Shown here: piece after piece, positions 8,333 through 17,850 of the stretch
How the letters are laid out: every line of letters starts with the position of its first letter
Numbering within the stretch: position 1 is the stretch's first letter
Assembly (NCBI GenBank): GCA_004173475.1
Contig: SEBU01000005.1
Location: 124,001-188,000 of the forward strand
Direction: 5' to 3'
DNA: 64,000 bases
Source of the DNA: Gammaproteobacteria bacterium
GTDB taxonomy: Bacteria > Pseudomonadota > Gammaproteobacteria > Pseudomonadales > Cellvibrionaceae
Notes under the pieces: generated by a model
Seen by the model: only the letters and a program-made list of their open reading frames with translations
Databases searched by the model: none
Told to the model about the DNA's origin: nothing
Program-made: the position numbers and the translations under genes

Positions 8333-8800
8333 ATGAACACAATTGATTTATCACCACTCTATCGCAGTACCGTAGGGTTTGATCGTCTTGGCGCTTTGCT
8401 AGATTCGGCTCTTCGGACCGAACAAGGATCTAGCTTTCCACCTTACAACATTGAGGTAACTGGCGAAAATCGTTATGCGATTACACTCGCGGTTGCGGGA
8501 TTCGAGCAAAACGAGCTAGACATTCAAGTCGAGCGAGGCTTGCTCAGTGTGCGTGGAAAAAAAGGCGAAGACGGTAGAGATGAGCGTCGCTACCTGCATC
8601 AGGGCATTGCCACCCGCACGTTCGAGCGCAAGTTTAATTTGGCCGATCATGTGGAAGTGGTAGGAGCAAAACTTGAAAATGGTTTGCTTACCATTAACTT
8701 GGTAAAAGAAATTCCTGAAGCAATGAAACCCAAAACCATTGCGATTAATTCGTCGCAAAATGTTATTCAACACAACGCTGAAAACAACCAAGCAGCTTAG
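8333..8800 (+). CDS. ibpA: Small heat-shock protein, Hsp20/IbpA family
   Basis: The 155-aa product carries an alpha-crystallin domain at about 38-130: PPYNIEVTGENRYAITLAVA at its start, then GLLSVRGKK, YLHQGIATRTFERKFNLADH and the GLLTINL motif near its end. The N-terminal segment (IDLSPLYRSTVGFDRLGALL) is typical of IbpA. It acts as an ATP-independent holdase in the cytoplasm, binding unfolding proteins. A strong AGGAGG precedes the ATG and appears to be masked by a ROSE-like hairpin. A sigma-32-like promoter lies upstream. A second, damaged Hsp20 gene follows. Confidence 0.93.
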   Translation: MNTIDLSPLYRSTVGFDRLGALLDSALRTEQGSSFPPYNIEVTGENRYAITLAVAGFEQNELDIQVERGLLSVRGKKGEDGRDERRYLHQGIATRTFERKFNLADHVEVVGAKLENGLLTINLVKEIPEAMKPKTIAINSSQNVIQHNAENNQAA

Positions 8801-8833
8801 TGGCAACGCTTACTGAGTGGTATTTTGGGAAAT

Positions 8834-8855
8834 GGCGAGAGCTTCGGCTCTCGCC
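8834..8855 (+). terminator. Hairpin between the two Hsp20 genes
   Basis: GGCGAGAGC and GCTCTCGCC form a 9-bp perfect stem capped by a stable TTCG tetraloop, 33 bases after the hsp20 stop. No clean T-run follows, so it is either a weak terminator or an mRNA-stabilising stem between two cotranscribed genes. Confidence 0.6.
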
Positions 8856-8929
8856 TCTCGTTGGGAATTTCATTAATGTTTTGTTAATAATTTTTGCAGC
8901 ATACATACCCTGATAGTTTGGAGGACATT

Positions 8930-9488
8930 ATGAATCTGCAACAGTTGAATCCTTGGAACTGGTTTAAAGACGAAGAAAACTCTGGGTCAGCTACAGTACC
9001 GGTTAAACGTAACAGTGCGAATAATTCTGAATTGACTGCACCGGCATCGAATCATCCGTTTGTTCAACTTCAACGGAGCATTGATCAACTTTTTGATGGC
9101 GCATTTCAAAGCTTCGGATTCCCTTCACGCGCGCGATCCAATAACGGATTAGGACTGATTTCCGTGCAAAGGTTAATATCGCCAGTGATGAAAAAAATTA
9201 TCACATTAGCCTCGCGATACCAGGCTTGACTGAAAAAGACGTGTCGCTGGATTTATACCAGGGCAAGCTCACCATTCGGGGGAGAAAAAGGAAAGTGATG
9301 AAACTAACGACCGCCAGTATTATCGCGTAGAACATTCCTACGGTAGTTTTCAACGCGTTTTAACGCTTCCAGAAGATGCAAACGACGAAGGCATTACCGC
9401 CAATATTAAAAATGGCGTGCTGGATATTACTGTACCTCGTAAAGATCTTCCGAAAAAGGATGTAAAACGCATCCCCGTCAACACTTAA
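8930..9488 (+). pseudogene. Second Hsp20-family gene, disrupted by two frameshifts
   Basis: ATG at 8930 has GGAGGA 4-5 bases upstream and encodes MNLQQLNPWNWFKDEE. The frame is Hsp20-like up to about 9163, then must move to another frame to read AKVNIASDEKNYHISLAIPG and KDVSLDLYQGKLTIRG. It must shift again at the GGGGG run at 9278-9282 to read ESDETNDRQYYRVEHSYGSF and NIKNGVLDITVPRKDLPKK, ending at TAA 9486-9488. Each change corresponds to one missing base. Joined, the product would be about 186 aa, normal for the family. It is either a recent pseudogene or carries sequencing errors, the G-run being a classic site. Confidence 0.8.
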
Positions 9489-9505
9489 AAGTGGCGAACC
9501 CGCGC

Positions 9506-9537
9506 ATTCCTCCCGCGTGAGTGAGGAGGAATTTTTT
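9506..9537 (+). terminator. Intrinsic terminator after the hsp20 pair
   Basis: ATTCCTCC pairs with GGAGGAAT across an 11-base loop and runs directly into six T residues (9532-9537). It closes the hsp20 unit ahead of dapE. Confidence 0.85.
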
Positions 9538-9564
9538 GTTTAATCACTTATAGCAAACCTGTAG

Positions 9565-10743
<1,179 letters not shown>

Positions 10744-10815
10744 TTGTAGCTATATGTTAGAAGCAGAAACAATTACGAAAAACTTCATTTTGAAACTAAT
10801 TTATGGAGAAAGAAG

Positions 10816-11898
10816 ATGAAATCTGGATACAAAACTTTAGTGTCACTATTTGTTGCAATAGTTGTCATTTTTAGCGCACCAAGTTTCGCGGCGGAAGAAA
10901 AAGACCATCCAATGGTTAGCCGTTACCCGGGCACGCAGATTGATCAGTATGATTTCAAGGAATTTGAAGAAGCCCAATTAATACTCAGCAAACCCTATGA
11001 ACAAAATGGAAAGTGGGTAGCCGATAAAGTCCTTCCGCTTGAAGGACAGGTCACCTACATATACTATAAAAAGCCAGATACAGTTTCAGCGCTACAAATA
11101 TTTCGCAACTACCAAGCAGCATTAGGTAAAGGCGGCTTTAAAGAATTATTTGTTTGTAACCGCCCGTGTACCGAGCAAAACCTCTCTGATTTTAAAGATC
11201 TATTAAAGGCGCGCGATTTATATTTAAATTATTCACGAGATAACCAATATCTAGCCGCACAAAATGGCAATGTGTATGTTTCCATGTTCGTGAACGAAGG
11301 CGGTGTTTGGTTATTCGTTATTGAGAAAGGTGAAATGGCGCTGGATAAAATAAGTGTTGTCGGCACCAGTCCAATCGCCGAAGCACTCAACAAGTCAGGC
11401 CGCGTGGATGTTTACGGCTTAACCTTTGATACCGGAAAATCAAATCTTAAACCAAGCTCGAAAACCACATTGGATGAGTTGGCAAAAATTTTAAATGACA
11501 ATCCGCAAATGAATCTCGATGTTATTGGACACACTGACAATGTTGGAACACAAGAATCCAATTTATCGTTGTCCCAAGAGAGAAGTGACCAGGTCGTAGC
11601 TACATTGGTAAGTGATTATGGAATTAATCCGGCACGGCTGAACCCACTCGGCAAAGGTCAAAGTCAGCCCATTGCTAGCAATGATAACGAAAAAGGAAAA
11701 GCGACCAATCGTCGTGTTGAGTTTGTTATACAGGCCTCCTCTGCTCCTGCAAGCCCAACGAATGCATCGACTAACAAAGACTCTGCGGTAAACACCAAGC
11801 AGAAAGAAGCTAAAAAAGAAGACCCAAAAAAAGAAAAGCAAAAACCTGATTTGGATTCGGCGATAGATACAGCCAAGAAGATTCGTTCACTCTTCTAA
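10816..11898 (+). CDS. OmpA-family protein with N-terminal DUF4892-like domain
   Basis: The 360-aa product has a signal peptide ending near PSFA (residue ~25), a ~150-residue N-terminal domain resembling DUF4892 (HPMVSRYPGTQIDQYDFKEF, CNRPCTEQNLSDF), and an OmpA-like peptidoglycan-binding domain at about 205-310. The latter shows FDTGKSNLKPSS, LDVIGHTDNVGTQESNLSLS, LSQERSDQV and NRRVEFVI. A Lys/Glu-rich tail follows (KQKEAKKEDPKKEKQKPD). It probably anchors to peptidoglycan in the periplasm or at the outer membrane. GGAGAAAG precedes the ATG. A strong bidirectional terminator follows. Confidence 0.88.
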   Translation: MKSGYKTLVSLFVAIVVIFSAPSFAAEEKDHPMVSRYPGTQIDQYDFKEFEEAQLILSKPYEQNGKWVADKVLPLEGQVTYIYYKKPDTVSALQIFRNYQAALGKGGFKELFVCNRPCTEQNLSDFKDLLKARDLYLNYSRDNQYLAAQNGNVYVSMFVNEGGVWLFVIEKGEMALDKISVVGTSPIAEALNKSGRVDVYGLTFDTGKSNLKPSSKTTLDELAKILNDNPQMNLDVIGHTDNVGTQESNLSLSQERSDQVVATLVSDYGINPARLNPLGKGQSQPIASNDNEKGKATNRRVEFVIQASSAPASPTNASTNKDSAVNTKQKEAKKEDPKKEKQKPDLDSAIDTAKKIRSLF

Positions 11899-11922
11899 CC
11901 GCAGGACTTATAAATTTTTATT

Positions 11923-11966
11923 AAAAATAAAGGATGCAAATATAAAATTTGCATCCTTTATTTTTT
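11923..11966. terminator. Bidirectional intrinsic terminator
   Basis: AAAATAAAGGATGCAAAT pairs with ATTTGCATCCTTTATTTT across a short loop, with A- and T-tracts on both sides. It lies between two convergent genes, the OmpA-like gene and the MFS transporter, and can end both. Confidence 0.9.
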
Positions 11967-11980
11967 CGATCTCCTTTCCA

Positions 11981-13180
11981 TTAACTGACGGATTTCACTT
12001 TAGTCGCCGCGTAAATTGCCACCAAACTCACCGCGCACGCAATGTAGCCCACCCAATCGTAATGTAAAATTTCACCGTCAGGTGCCTTCACCATAATTGC
12101 ACCCGCAATTAGTGCGGCGAATCCCGAACCGAAATTTTGTACAGCAGAACTGAACGCCATTACTCGCCCACGGAAACGCGATTCACATGACGCTGTGATA
12201 AGTGCCGATGTAGGAATAAACCGCCCACTCACAAATACAAAAAATAAAGTTGCAAATACGAGCTGAACCCAGAATGGTGTCTTTAGCGTTTGGGTAACAA
12301 GAATGATAGGTATAAAACTCAGCAAACTCGTCACTGCCATTACTTTCCAATGTGGATACTTATCCGTCATACGGCCTATCACCGGCCTGGTAAATAAAGT
12401 TGCGAGGCCACCGCACAAATAAATATAGGGAAGTTCATGATCTGTCATTCCAATATTTGAAACCATGGTTGGCGCGATATAAGGAATCACCATAAAACCG
12501 CTAAACATTACCAAGCAAGACACTGTAAAAGCCCACCAATGATTGCGGATCCGAAATAATTCAGCGTAACTTTTGAAAAAACTCGCTTGCGGTTGATTCA
12601 AATGGCCTCGCACACTCGGTATGACTTTATAAGCAGCGATCAACACAATGATCCCCGCGTAGGATAAAAAGCTAAACGGTGTTTGCCACGAAAAATGAGC
12701 GGAAATAAATAAACCTAGCGGCACCCCCGCGATAGCAGCAAGTGAAAAAGCAAGCATAACAATACCCATTGCTTTACCGCGTTTAGTCGGTGGAAACACA
12801 TCACCGACAATTGCCAAAACAATCGAACCTAAAACACCACCAAAAAATCCTGCGACGATTCGTGCAATAAGTAATAATTCAAAGGTACTTGCATGCGCGC
12901 ATGCCAAGGTTGCGATAAGCAACCCAACAAAAGAAGCCAGTAATGCATTACGCCTATCGAATCGATCACCAAGTGAAGAAGCGAGTAGCGAGGACACGCC
13001 AGCCGATAAAGCATAAGCCGAAACCAACACACCAAATTTTGCAGGCTGTATGTCGAACACCGCCATCAATTGTGAAGAAAGCGGCATCATAATCATGAAA
13101 TCCACAATCGATACAAACTGCAAAGCCATAAGCGTAAATAACAATGCGCGTTCGCGCGCAGGTGTGAGTTCGAGCGGCAT
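11981..13180 (-). CDS. MFS transporter, drug-efflux (DHA1) type
   Basis: A 399-aa product with about 12 hydrophobic segments. The loop motif GDRFDRRNALL between segments 2 and 3 fits the MFS signature, and the DHA1-type loop GRMTDKYPHWK appears in the second half. It is a proton-coupled exporter in the inner membrane; the substrate cannot be told from sequence. The start codon has only a weak GAGAAA ribosome-binding site. It is a single gene on this strand between two terminators. Confidence 0.88.
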   Translation of the reverse strand: MPLELTPARERALLFTLMALQFVSIVDFMIMMPLSSQLMAVFDIQPAKFGVLVSAYALSAGVSSLLASSLGDRFDRRNALLASFVGLLIATLACAHASTFELLLIARIVAGFFGGVLGSIVLAIVGDVFPPTKRGKAMGIVMLAFSLAAIAGVPLGLFISAHFSWQTPFSFLSYAGIIVLIAAYKVIPSVRGHLNQPQASFFKSYAELFRIRNHWWAFTVSCLVMFSGFMVIPYIAPTMVSNIGMTDHELPYIYLCGGLATLFTRPVIGRMTDKYPHWKVMAVTSLLSFIPIILVTQTLKTPFWVQLVFATLFFVFVSGRFIPTSALITASCESRFRGRVMAFSSAVQNFGSGFAALIAGAIMVKAPDGEILHYDWVGYIACAVSLVAIYAATKVKSVS

Positions 13181-13355
13181 AGGTTTCTCGTTTTGGAATT
13201 AATGGGGATGGGATAGTTTAGCTAGATGCGGTGAGTGGTGCCTATTGACGGTTGTAATGAGTTGAATTGCAACAACGTATTACTGCGCTCTTAGCAGAAC
13301 CGCCCTAAAGTACTAAAGATGATCTGACATAAATAAAATTTAAAATATTACGCCT

Positions 13356-13381
13356 ATAAAAACGCCCGCATAAAGCGGGCG
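13356..13381 (-). terminator. Intrinsic terminator of the NHL-repeat gene
   Basis: Read on the minus strand, CGCCCGC-TTTAT-GCGGGCG is followed by TTTTTATAG. It lies 25 bases after the stop codon of the gene ending at 13406. Confidence 0.85.
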
Positions 13382-13405
13382 CCTAATTTGAACACTTACA
13401 TAAAG

Positions 13406-16009
13406 TTACTGAATTTTTCGAATTGTTCCGTACAGACTATCTGCCACAAACAAACTAAAACCGTCTGTGGTTATACCTGCAGGGAAAGTAAAAGTCGCTG
13501 CAGTACCGATACCATCTGCCTTACCGAACACACGTGGGATACCAGCAAGCCTCGTAACTTCACCCGTTGCAATAACAACTTTCCGAACCGTGGTTTCATC
13601 TGTCACATATAGATTAGTGCCATCTGTAGTGATTCCTTTGGCATAATAAAAATATTCATTCGCGCCTGAACTATCTCGAAGCGTAAGGACAGTCATAGCT
13701 CCTGTCGATATGACAATTTTGCGAACGACTCCACCATTTACAACATAAACGTTTTTACTGTCAGTGGTGATCGCTGACGGGGAAAATCCGGAAACAAATG
13801 ATCCATCGAGAGATCCGGCGATCGTTGTAACTGCGCCAGTTGCAATGACAATTTTTCGGACGTTGTAGCAAGATCTATCTGCGACAAAGAGATTTTTGCC
13901 GTCGGTGGTGATTCCAATTGGATCCTCAAATCTTGCGCCAGCTCCTATTCCATCCACACAACCTGAAGTTTTCGCTAATCCAGCAATTGTCGAAACTGCG
14001 CCAGTTGCGATAACTATTTTACGAATAGTGTAATTACTCGAATCAGCTACATATAAGTTCTCGCCATCAGTAGTAATCCCTTGCGGCGTATTGAACTCTG
14101 CTGCTGTACCCACTCCGTCAGAACTGCCAATAAAGTCCCGTGGCTGACCTTTCGCATAAGGGTTCCCGGCAATAGTACTTACGTCGCCGTCACTCAGAGT
14201 AATTTTGCGAATGAGGTGGCTCTCTGAGTCAGCTACATAGAGATGATTCCCATCCGTAGTCACACCAAAAGGCGTATCGAAATCTGCATTGCTTCCGATT
14301 CCATCATCCGATGCCCTACCAGAATATGTGCTCACCTGAGAGGTAGATAAGGTCATTTTACGAATGGTTTGATTATCAGAGTCTGCTATATAGATTTCGC
14401 CGTCGCTAATAGTCAATCCAATCGGCTTGGAGAAACGTGCCGCTTTACCTAAGTTATCTTCAGCTCCGCTAAAACCTGCGGTTCCGGCAATTGTGGTAAC
14501 GTCACCCGTGGCTAAAACAACTTTACGTATCGTGTTGTTCCCCGAATCAGTCACGTAGAGATTGGAATCATAATAGGTAATGCCAGTTGGTCCGCTGAAA
14601 CGCGCGTTCACACCCACACCATCAACAGAACCTGAAACATATTTGACTGCACCTGCGATAGTCGTCATGGCTCCCGTTGCGATAACTATCTTACGAATGT
14701 TGCCAAAGCTGGCGTCTGTAACATAGAGATTTTGGCCATCGGTAGTGATGCCTCGAGGCCCTTCCAGATTGTTTAAGTCCCGGACGAAAGTAGTAACTTG
14801 CCCAGTGGCTATGTCAATTTTTCGGATGGCGCGATTATAAGTATCAGCAGCGTATAAAGTATTGCCAACGATGGTAATACCACTGAGGCCATAAAAATCC
14901 GCGCCACGCCCACCGCCATCCGCAAGACCAGCACCGTCACCACTGCCCGCAAAAGTAGTTACCGTGCGGGTCGCAATATCGACCTTACGTATCGTGTTCG
15001 TATCAGTTACATACAAGCTCGTGCCGTCAGAAGTTATTCCTTTGGGTCCATGAAAAAGAGCTTCCGCCCCAACCCCATCTACAGGGCCGCGCTCAGTAAA
15101 GTTACCGTAGTTTCCTCCAACGAAAGTGGTCACTTCACCGGTTGCTATGACAATTTTGCGGACACCAAGTTGAGTAGTGACATATAGGTTAGTGCCGACT
15201 CGGACCATCGCGGTAATACCCTCTAACCTTGCTGCTGCACCCGCGCCGTCTGCTCCTAAAGGCTTACCAGCGAAAGTGCTCACTACTGTGGCGATATTAA
15301 GCGGCTTACCCTGAATTGCACCGCCCATTAAATAAGTTGCCGAAGAGGTACTCGAACGACTTAAGAAGGAGCTATTCGAGGACAATGAGCGTAAAGATGA
15401 AGTGCTCGATTTGCTCCTTTGAGGTGATGAAGAGCTGTTTGGGAGTGAGCTTAGCGACGACTTTGGTTTGGATGATGGAGTAAACGAACTGATTGAGCTT
15501 TTCGAAGAGCTGGAATTTGTATACCAGGGTTTTTCAATCTTAAACCAGTTGATATTGAAGCCGCCGATCGAGGCCACTATACCGAAATTATGGTTACCCG
15601 CCGTTAGATTAATTGTGCGAGTAATGCTGACCCAATTTTGACCCCCGCCCGTTGCGGGAATTGAAACTGAATCATAAATTGTTCCTCCAGTTTCTTTTGA
15701 TTCTTTGAATCTAAAACTGCCGCTACCCGCAACTCTGTAGGTAATTTGATAGGCGCCGCTTGTTGGGATATTCACAACGGTACCGAGGTAAGACAGCCAA
15801 TCATTATTACTAATGTTAGTAACATTAAATCCACCGCCAATGTCAGTCGTGACTTCTTGAGTGGTACCACCTTGGGCAGTATAGGCTTCTGCTTGAATTA
15901 AACTGATTAACGTACTCGGTATGCTTGAACTACTTGCAGCAAAACTGATTGAAGACAAGGCAATTAAAAAAGCGCTAACCGAATAGCGACAAAAATTTAT
16001 GAAAGTCAT
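13406..16009 (-). CDS. Secreted CBM6-like / Ser-linker / NHL beta-propeller protein
   Basis: The 867-aa product has a signal peptide (cleavage near SFA, residue 24), a CBM6-like carbohydrate-binding module at about 37-160 (IQAEAYTAQGGTTQ, DIGGGFNVTNISNNDWLSY), a long Ser-rich linker at ~165-225 (SSSSKSSISSFTPSSKPKSS) and about 12 NHL-type repeats. Typical repeats read NLYVTDSGNNTIRKVVLATG followed by GVGxxARFxxPxGIT. Twelve repeats would fill two six-bladed propellers. Ser linkers joining carbohydrate-binding modules are typical of Cellvibrio enzymes, but no catalytic domain is seen, so it may bind polysaccharide or act as a surface scaffold. AAGGAG precedes the ATG. Confidence 0.85.
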   Translation of the reverse strand: MTFINFCRYSVSAFLIALSSISFAASSSSIPSTLISLIQAEAYTAQGGTTQEVTTDIGGGFNVTNISNNDWLSYLGTVVNIPTSGAYQITYRVAGSGSFRFKESKETGGTIYDSVSIPATGGGQNWVSITRTINLTAGNHNFGIVASIGGFNINWFKIEKPWYTNSSSSKSSISSFTPSSKPKSSLSSLPNSSSSPQRSKSSTSSLRSLSSNSSFLSRSSTSSATYLMGGAIQGKPLNIATVVSTFAGKPLGADGAGAAARLEGITAMVRVGTNLYVTTQLGVRKIVIATGEVTTFVGGNYGNFTERGPVDGVGAEALFHGPKGITSDGTSLYVTDTNTIRKVDIATRTVTTFAGSGDGAGLADGGGRGADFYGLSGITIVGNTLYAADTYNRAIRKIDIATGQVTTFVRDLNNLEGPRGITTDGQNLYVTDASFGNIRKIVIATGAMTTIAGAVKYVSGSVDGVGVNARFSGPTGITYYDSNLYVTDSGNNTIRKVVLATGDVTTIAGTAGFSGAEDNLGKAARFSKPIGLTISDGEIYIADSDNQTIRKMTLSTSQVSTYSGRASDDGIGSNADFDTPFGVTTDGNHLYVADSESHLIRKITLSDGDVSTIAGNPYAKGQPRDFIGSSDGVGTAAEFNTPQGITTDGENLYVADSSNYTIRKIVIATGAVSTIAGLAKTSGCVDGIGAGARFEDPIGITTDGKNLFVADRSCYNVRKIVIATGAVTTIAGSLDGSFVSGFSPSAITTDSKNVYVVNGGVVRKIVISTGAMTVLTLRDSSGANEYFYYAKGITTDGTNLYVTDETTVRKVVIATGEVTRLAGIPRVFGKADGIGTAATFTFPAGITTDGFSLFVADSLYGTIRKIQ

Positions 16010-16309
16010 CCAAAAACTCCTTTAACATTTGGTTGAATTGCAACTACGAAAATAAAACATATTTCGTTACATTTTTAAATTATGTTATTGAGATGAAATA
16101 TCAGTTTACTGATAACGTCGTCAAAACAACTATTTGCATTCCATTGAATTTTACGCGTTCAAAATGCCAGCCAACTCTAACAGATGTGTAGAACTTACGT
16201 GCAACTTAATGCCTTAATGTAGAAACGAATTTATTTTTACATATGAACAAGTACGATTGTTATTCGAAGCTATTCATTTGAAAAAATGTCTCATACACCG
16301 TTAATTTTA

Positions 16310-16337
16310 TTGACAGCTGAAATTTTAAGCGTATTAT
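16310..16337 (+). promoter_or_regulatory. Strong sigma-70 promoter for a short structured RNA
   Basis: TTGACA (16310-16315) is a perfect -35 and TATTAT (16332-16337) is one mismatch from a consensus -10, with a 16-base spacer. Transcription would start near 16344. Confidence 0.75.
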
Positions 16338-16430
16338 CGCGCACAATTTCCAGAACACTAAAATGTTCTGATTTTTCACTGACAAATCTTTGTCACCATA
16401 CGTTTAATGCATTATTAGGAGTACTCACCG

Positions 16431-16460
16431 ATGACCTACGCGAATTATACAAACCGCTAA
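16431..16460 (+). CDS. Nine-residue ORF (MTYANYTNR) inside the leader RNA
   Basis: AGGAG at 16417-16421 is followed after 9 bases by ATG, eight sense codons and TAA. It sits between the early hairpins and the long stem-terminator pair, where a leader peptide would lie. It is not enriched in one amino acid, so classical amino-acid attenuation is not indicated. It may be untranslated. Confidence 0.35.
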   Translation: MTYANYTNR

Positions 16461-16522
16461 ATCCTTTCGAGTACTTTGACTTGGAAGGTGATAACACAAA
16501 CCTTCCGAGTCAGGCGCAATAT

Positions 16523-16557
16523 AAAAGCCCTGATTAGGTTACTAATCGGGGCTTTTT
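16523..16557 (+). terminator. Intrinsic terminator between the leader RNA and rtcB
   Basis: AAAAGCCCTGATTAG pairs with CTAATCGGGGCTTTT across a 4-base loop, with one G-U pair, and leads into TTTTTCTTTT. A very strong Rho-independent terminator or attenuator. Confidence 0.9.
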
Positions 16558-16637
16558 CTTTTCTGTATTTCGAAATAGCCACTCGAAGGTTTTAAATTAG
16601 AAAAATCGTTTTTATAAAAAACGTTTAAGGGATTTCT

Positions 16638-17846
16638 ATGCCTGTAAAAATTGAACTAAACAAAAATAGTGGTAATGGTTTTAAACCGGTAAAAATTTAT
16701 ACCCGCGATATTGAAAATGAGGCGCTAACGCAATTAAAGAAAATTGCACAGCTACCAATCATTCATTCGCATATTGCAGCAATGCCTGACGTACATTTAG
16801 GAATAGGCGCGACAGTCGGTTCGGTCATTCCAACATTGAATGCCGTTATCCCTGCTGCTGTCGGTGTGGATATTGGCTGTGGAATGAGCGCAGTTCGTTT
16901 ATCGATTAAATCTTCGCAACTACCGGATAACCTTGCAGCCATGCGAAGCGCAATTGAGCGAGCGGTTCCAGTGGGGTTACAAGCGCATAAAACGGTAAGC
17001 ATTCGTTCAAGCGCCTGCAAACAATTAACGGCCGGTGTGGACTGGTTATTTGAAAAACACCCTACCGTTATGAAAATGTTAAAACAGCCAAATACTATTT
17101 GGACCAAACAAATGGGGACACTCGGAAGCGGCAATCATTTCATCGAAATTTGTGTAGATGAAAGTAAGGACGTTTGGATAATGCTTCACTCAGGAAGTCG
17201 TGGAATTGGCAACGCCATAGGACAATATTTTATTGCGTTAGCTAAAAAAGATATGGGCAAACATATTCACAATTTACCCGATAAAGATTTGGCGTACTTT
17301 ACGGAAGGTAGTGAAAATTTTGCAGATTACGTAACGGCGGTAAATTGGGCGCAGGAATATGCACGCTTAAACCGTGATGAAATGATGGGCTTGATTTTGC
17401 AGGCGATCGCACCATTTCTTCCAAAGTTTCAAGCGGATCGTCACGCAATAAATTGCCATCACAATTACGTGAGCCGGGAACATCATTTTGGCGCTGACGT
17501 TATGGTCACGCGTAAAGGTGCAATTAGCGCACGCGATGGAGAGCTGGGAATAATTCCAGGAAGCATGGGTGCAAAATCTTTTATTGTGCGAGGCAAAGGT
17601 AATGCGGATTCTTTTTGCTCTTGCTCGCACGGTGCCGGGAGAAAAATGAGCCGTACCGCAGCACGGAATACATTTAGCAAAGAAGATTTAATTGCCCAAA
17701 CAAAAGGAGTTGAGTGTCGGAAGGATAAAGCTGTGATTGATGAAATACCGGCGGCCTACAAAGACATTGAACAGGTTATGGAAAATCAATCTGACTTGGT
17801 GGAAGTGGTTCACACACTGAAACAAGTTTTGTGTATTAAAGGATAA
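16638..17846 (+). CDS. rtcB: RNA-splicing ligase RtcB
   Basis: The 402-aa product is very similar in length and motifs to E. coli RtcB. It joins RNA ends bearing 2',3'-cyclic phosphate or 3'-phosphate to 5'-OH ends, using GTP and Mn2+. Visible metal ligands and active-site motifs are GVDIGCGM (Asp78, Cys81), GTLGSGNHF (His167), MLHSGSRGIG (His184), NCHHNYV (His274/275) and CSCSHGAGR, where His331 would carry GMP. AAGGGA precedes the ATG. Neither rtcA, an rtcR regulator nor archease is nearby. An unrecognised gene follows after 4 bp and is clearly cotranscribed. A structured, terminated RNA lies upstream. Confidence 0.96.
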   Translation: MPVKIELNKNSGNGFKPVKIYTRDIENEALTQLKKIAQLPIIHSHIAAMPDVHLGIGATVGSVIPTLNAVIPAAVGVDIGCGMSAVRLSIKSSQLPDNLAAMRSAIERAVPVGLQAHKTVSIRSSACKQLTAGVDWLFEKHPTVMKMLKQPNTIWTKQMGTLGSGNHFIEICVDESKDVWIMLHSGSRGIGNAIGQYFIALAKKDMGKHIHNLPDKDLAYFTEGSENFADYVTAVNWAQEYARLNRDEMMGLILQAIAPFLPKFQADRHAINCHHNYVSREHHFGADVMVTRKGAISARDGELGIIPGSMGAKSFIVRGKGNADSFCSCSHGAGRKMSRTAARNTFSKEDLIAQTKGVECRKDKAVIDEIPAAYKDIEQVMENQSDLVEVVHTLKQVLCIKG

Positions 17847-17850
17847 TCCT

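Larger units (their letters stand above)
16344..16562 (+). ncRNA. Candidate structured RNA or leader upstream of rtcB
   Basis: The predicted ~215-nt transcript contains, in order: CAGAACA/TGTTCTG (16351-16370, followed by ATTTTT); TGACAAA/TTTGTCA (16380-16395); a 9-codon ORF with ribosome-binding site (16417-16460); a 12-bp stem, one pair of it G-U, with GACTTGGAAGGT at 16478 and ACCTTCCGAGTC ending at 16511; and an intrinsic terminator (16523-16557). It could be an independent small RNA, or an attenuated leader of the rtcB operon whose ATG is 76 bases past the terminator. It matches no RNA family I can name. Confidence 0.55.

Noticed and set aside
8894-8929. Upstream extension of the broken hsp20 gene from the ATG at 8894
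   Set aside because: GGAGGA lies directly before the ATG at 8930 and the extra 12 residues are not Hsp20-like.
16286-16537. 83-codon plus-strand ORF overlapping the leader RNA
   Set aside because: Its start lies before the strong promoter at 16310-16337 and its frame runs through the hairpins; no ribosome-binding site or family similarity.
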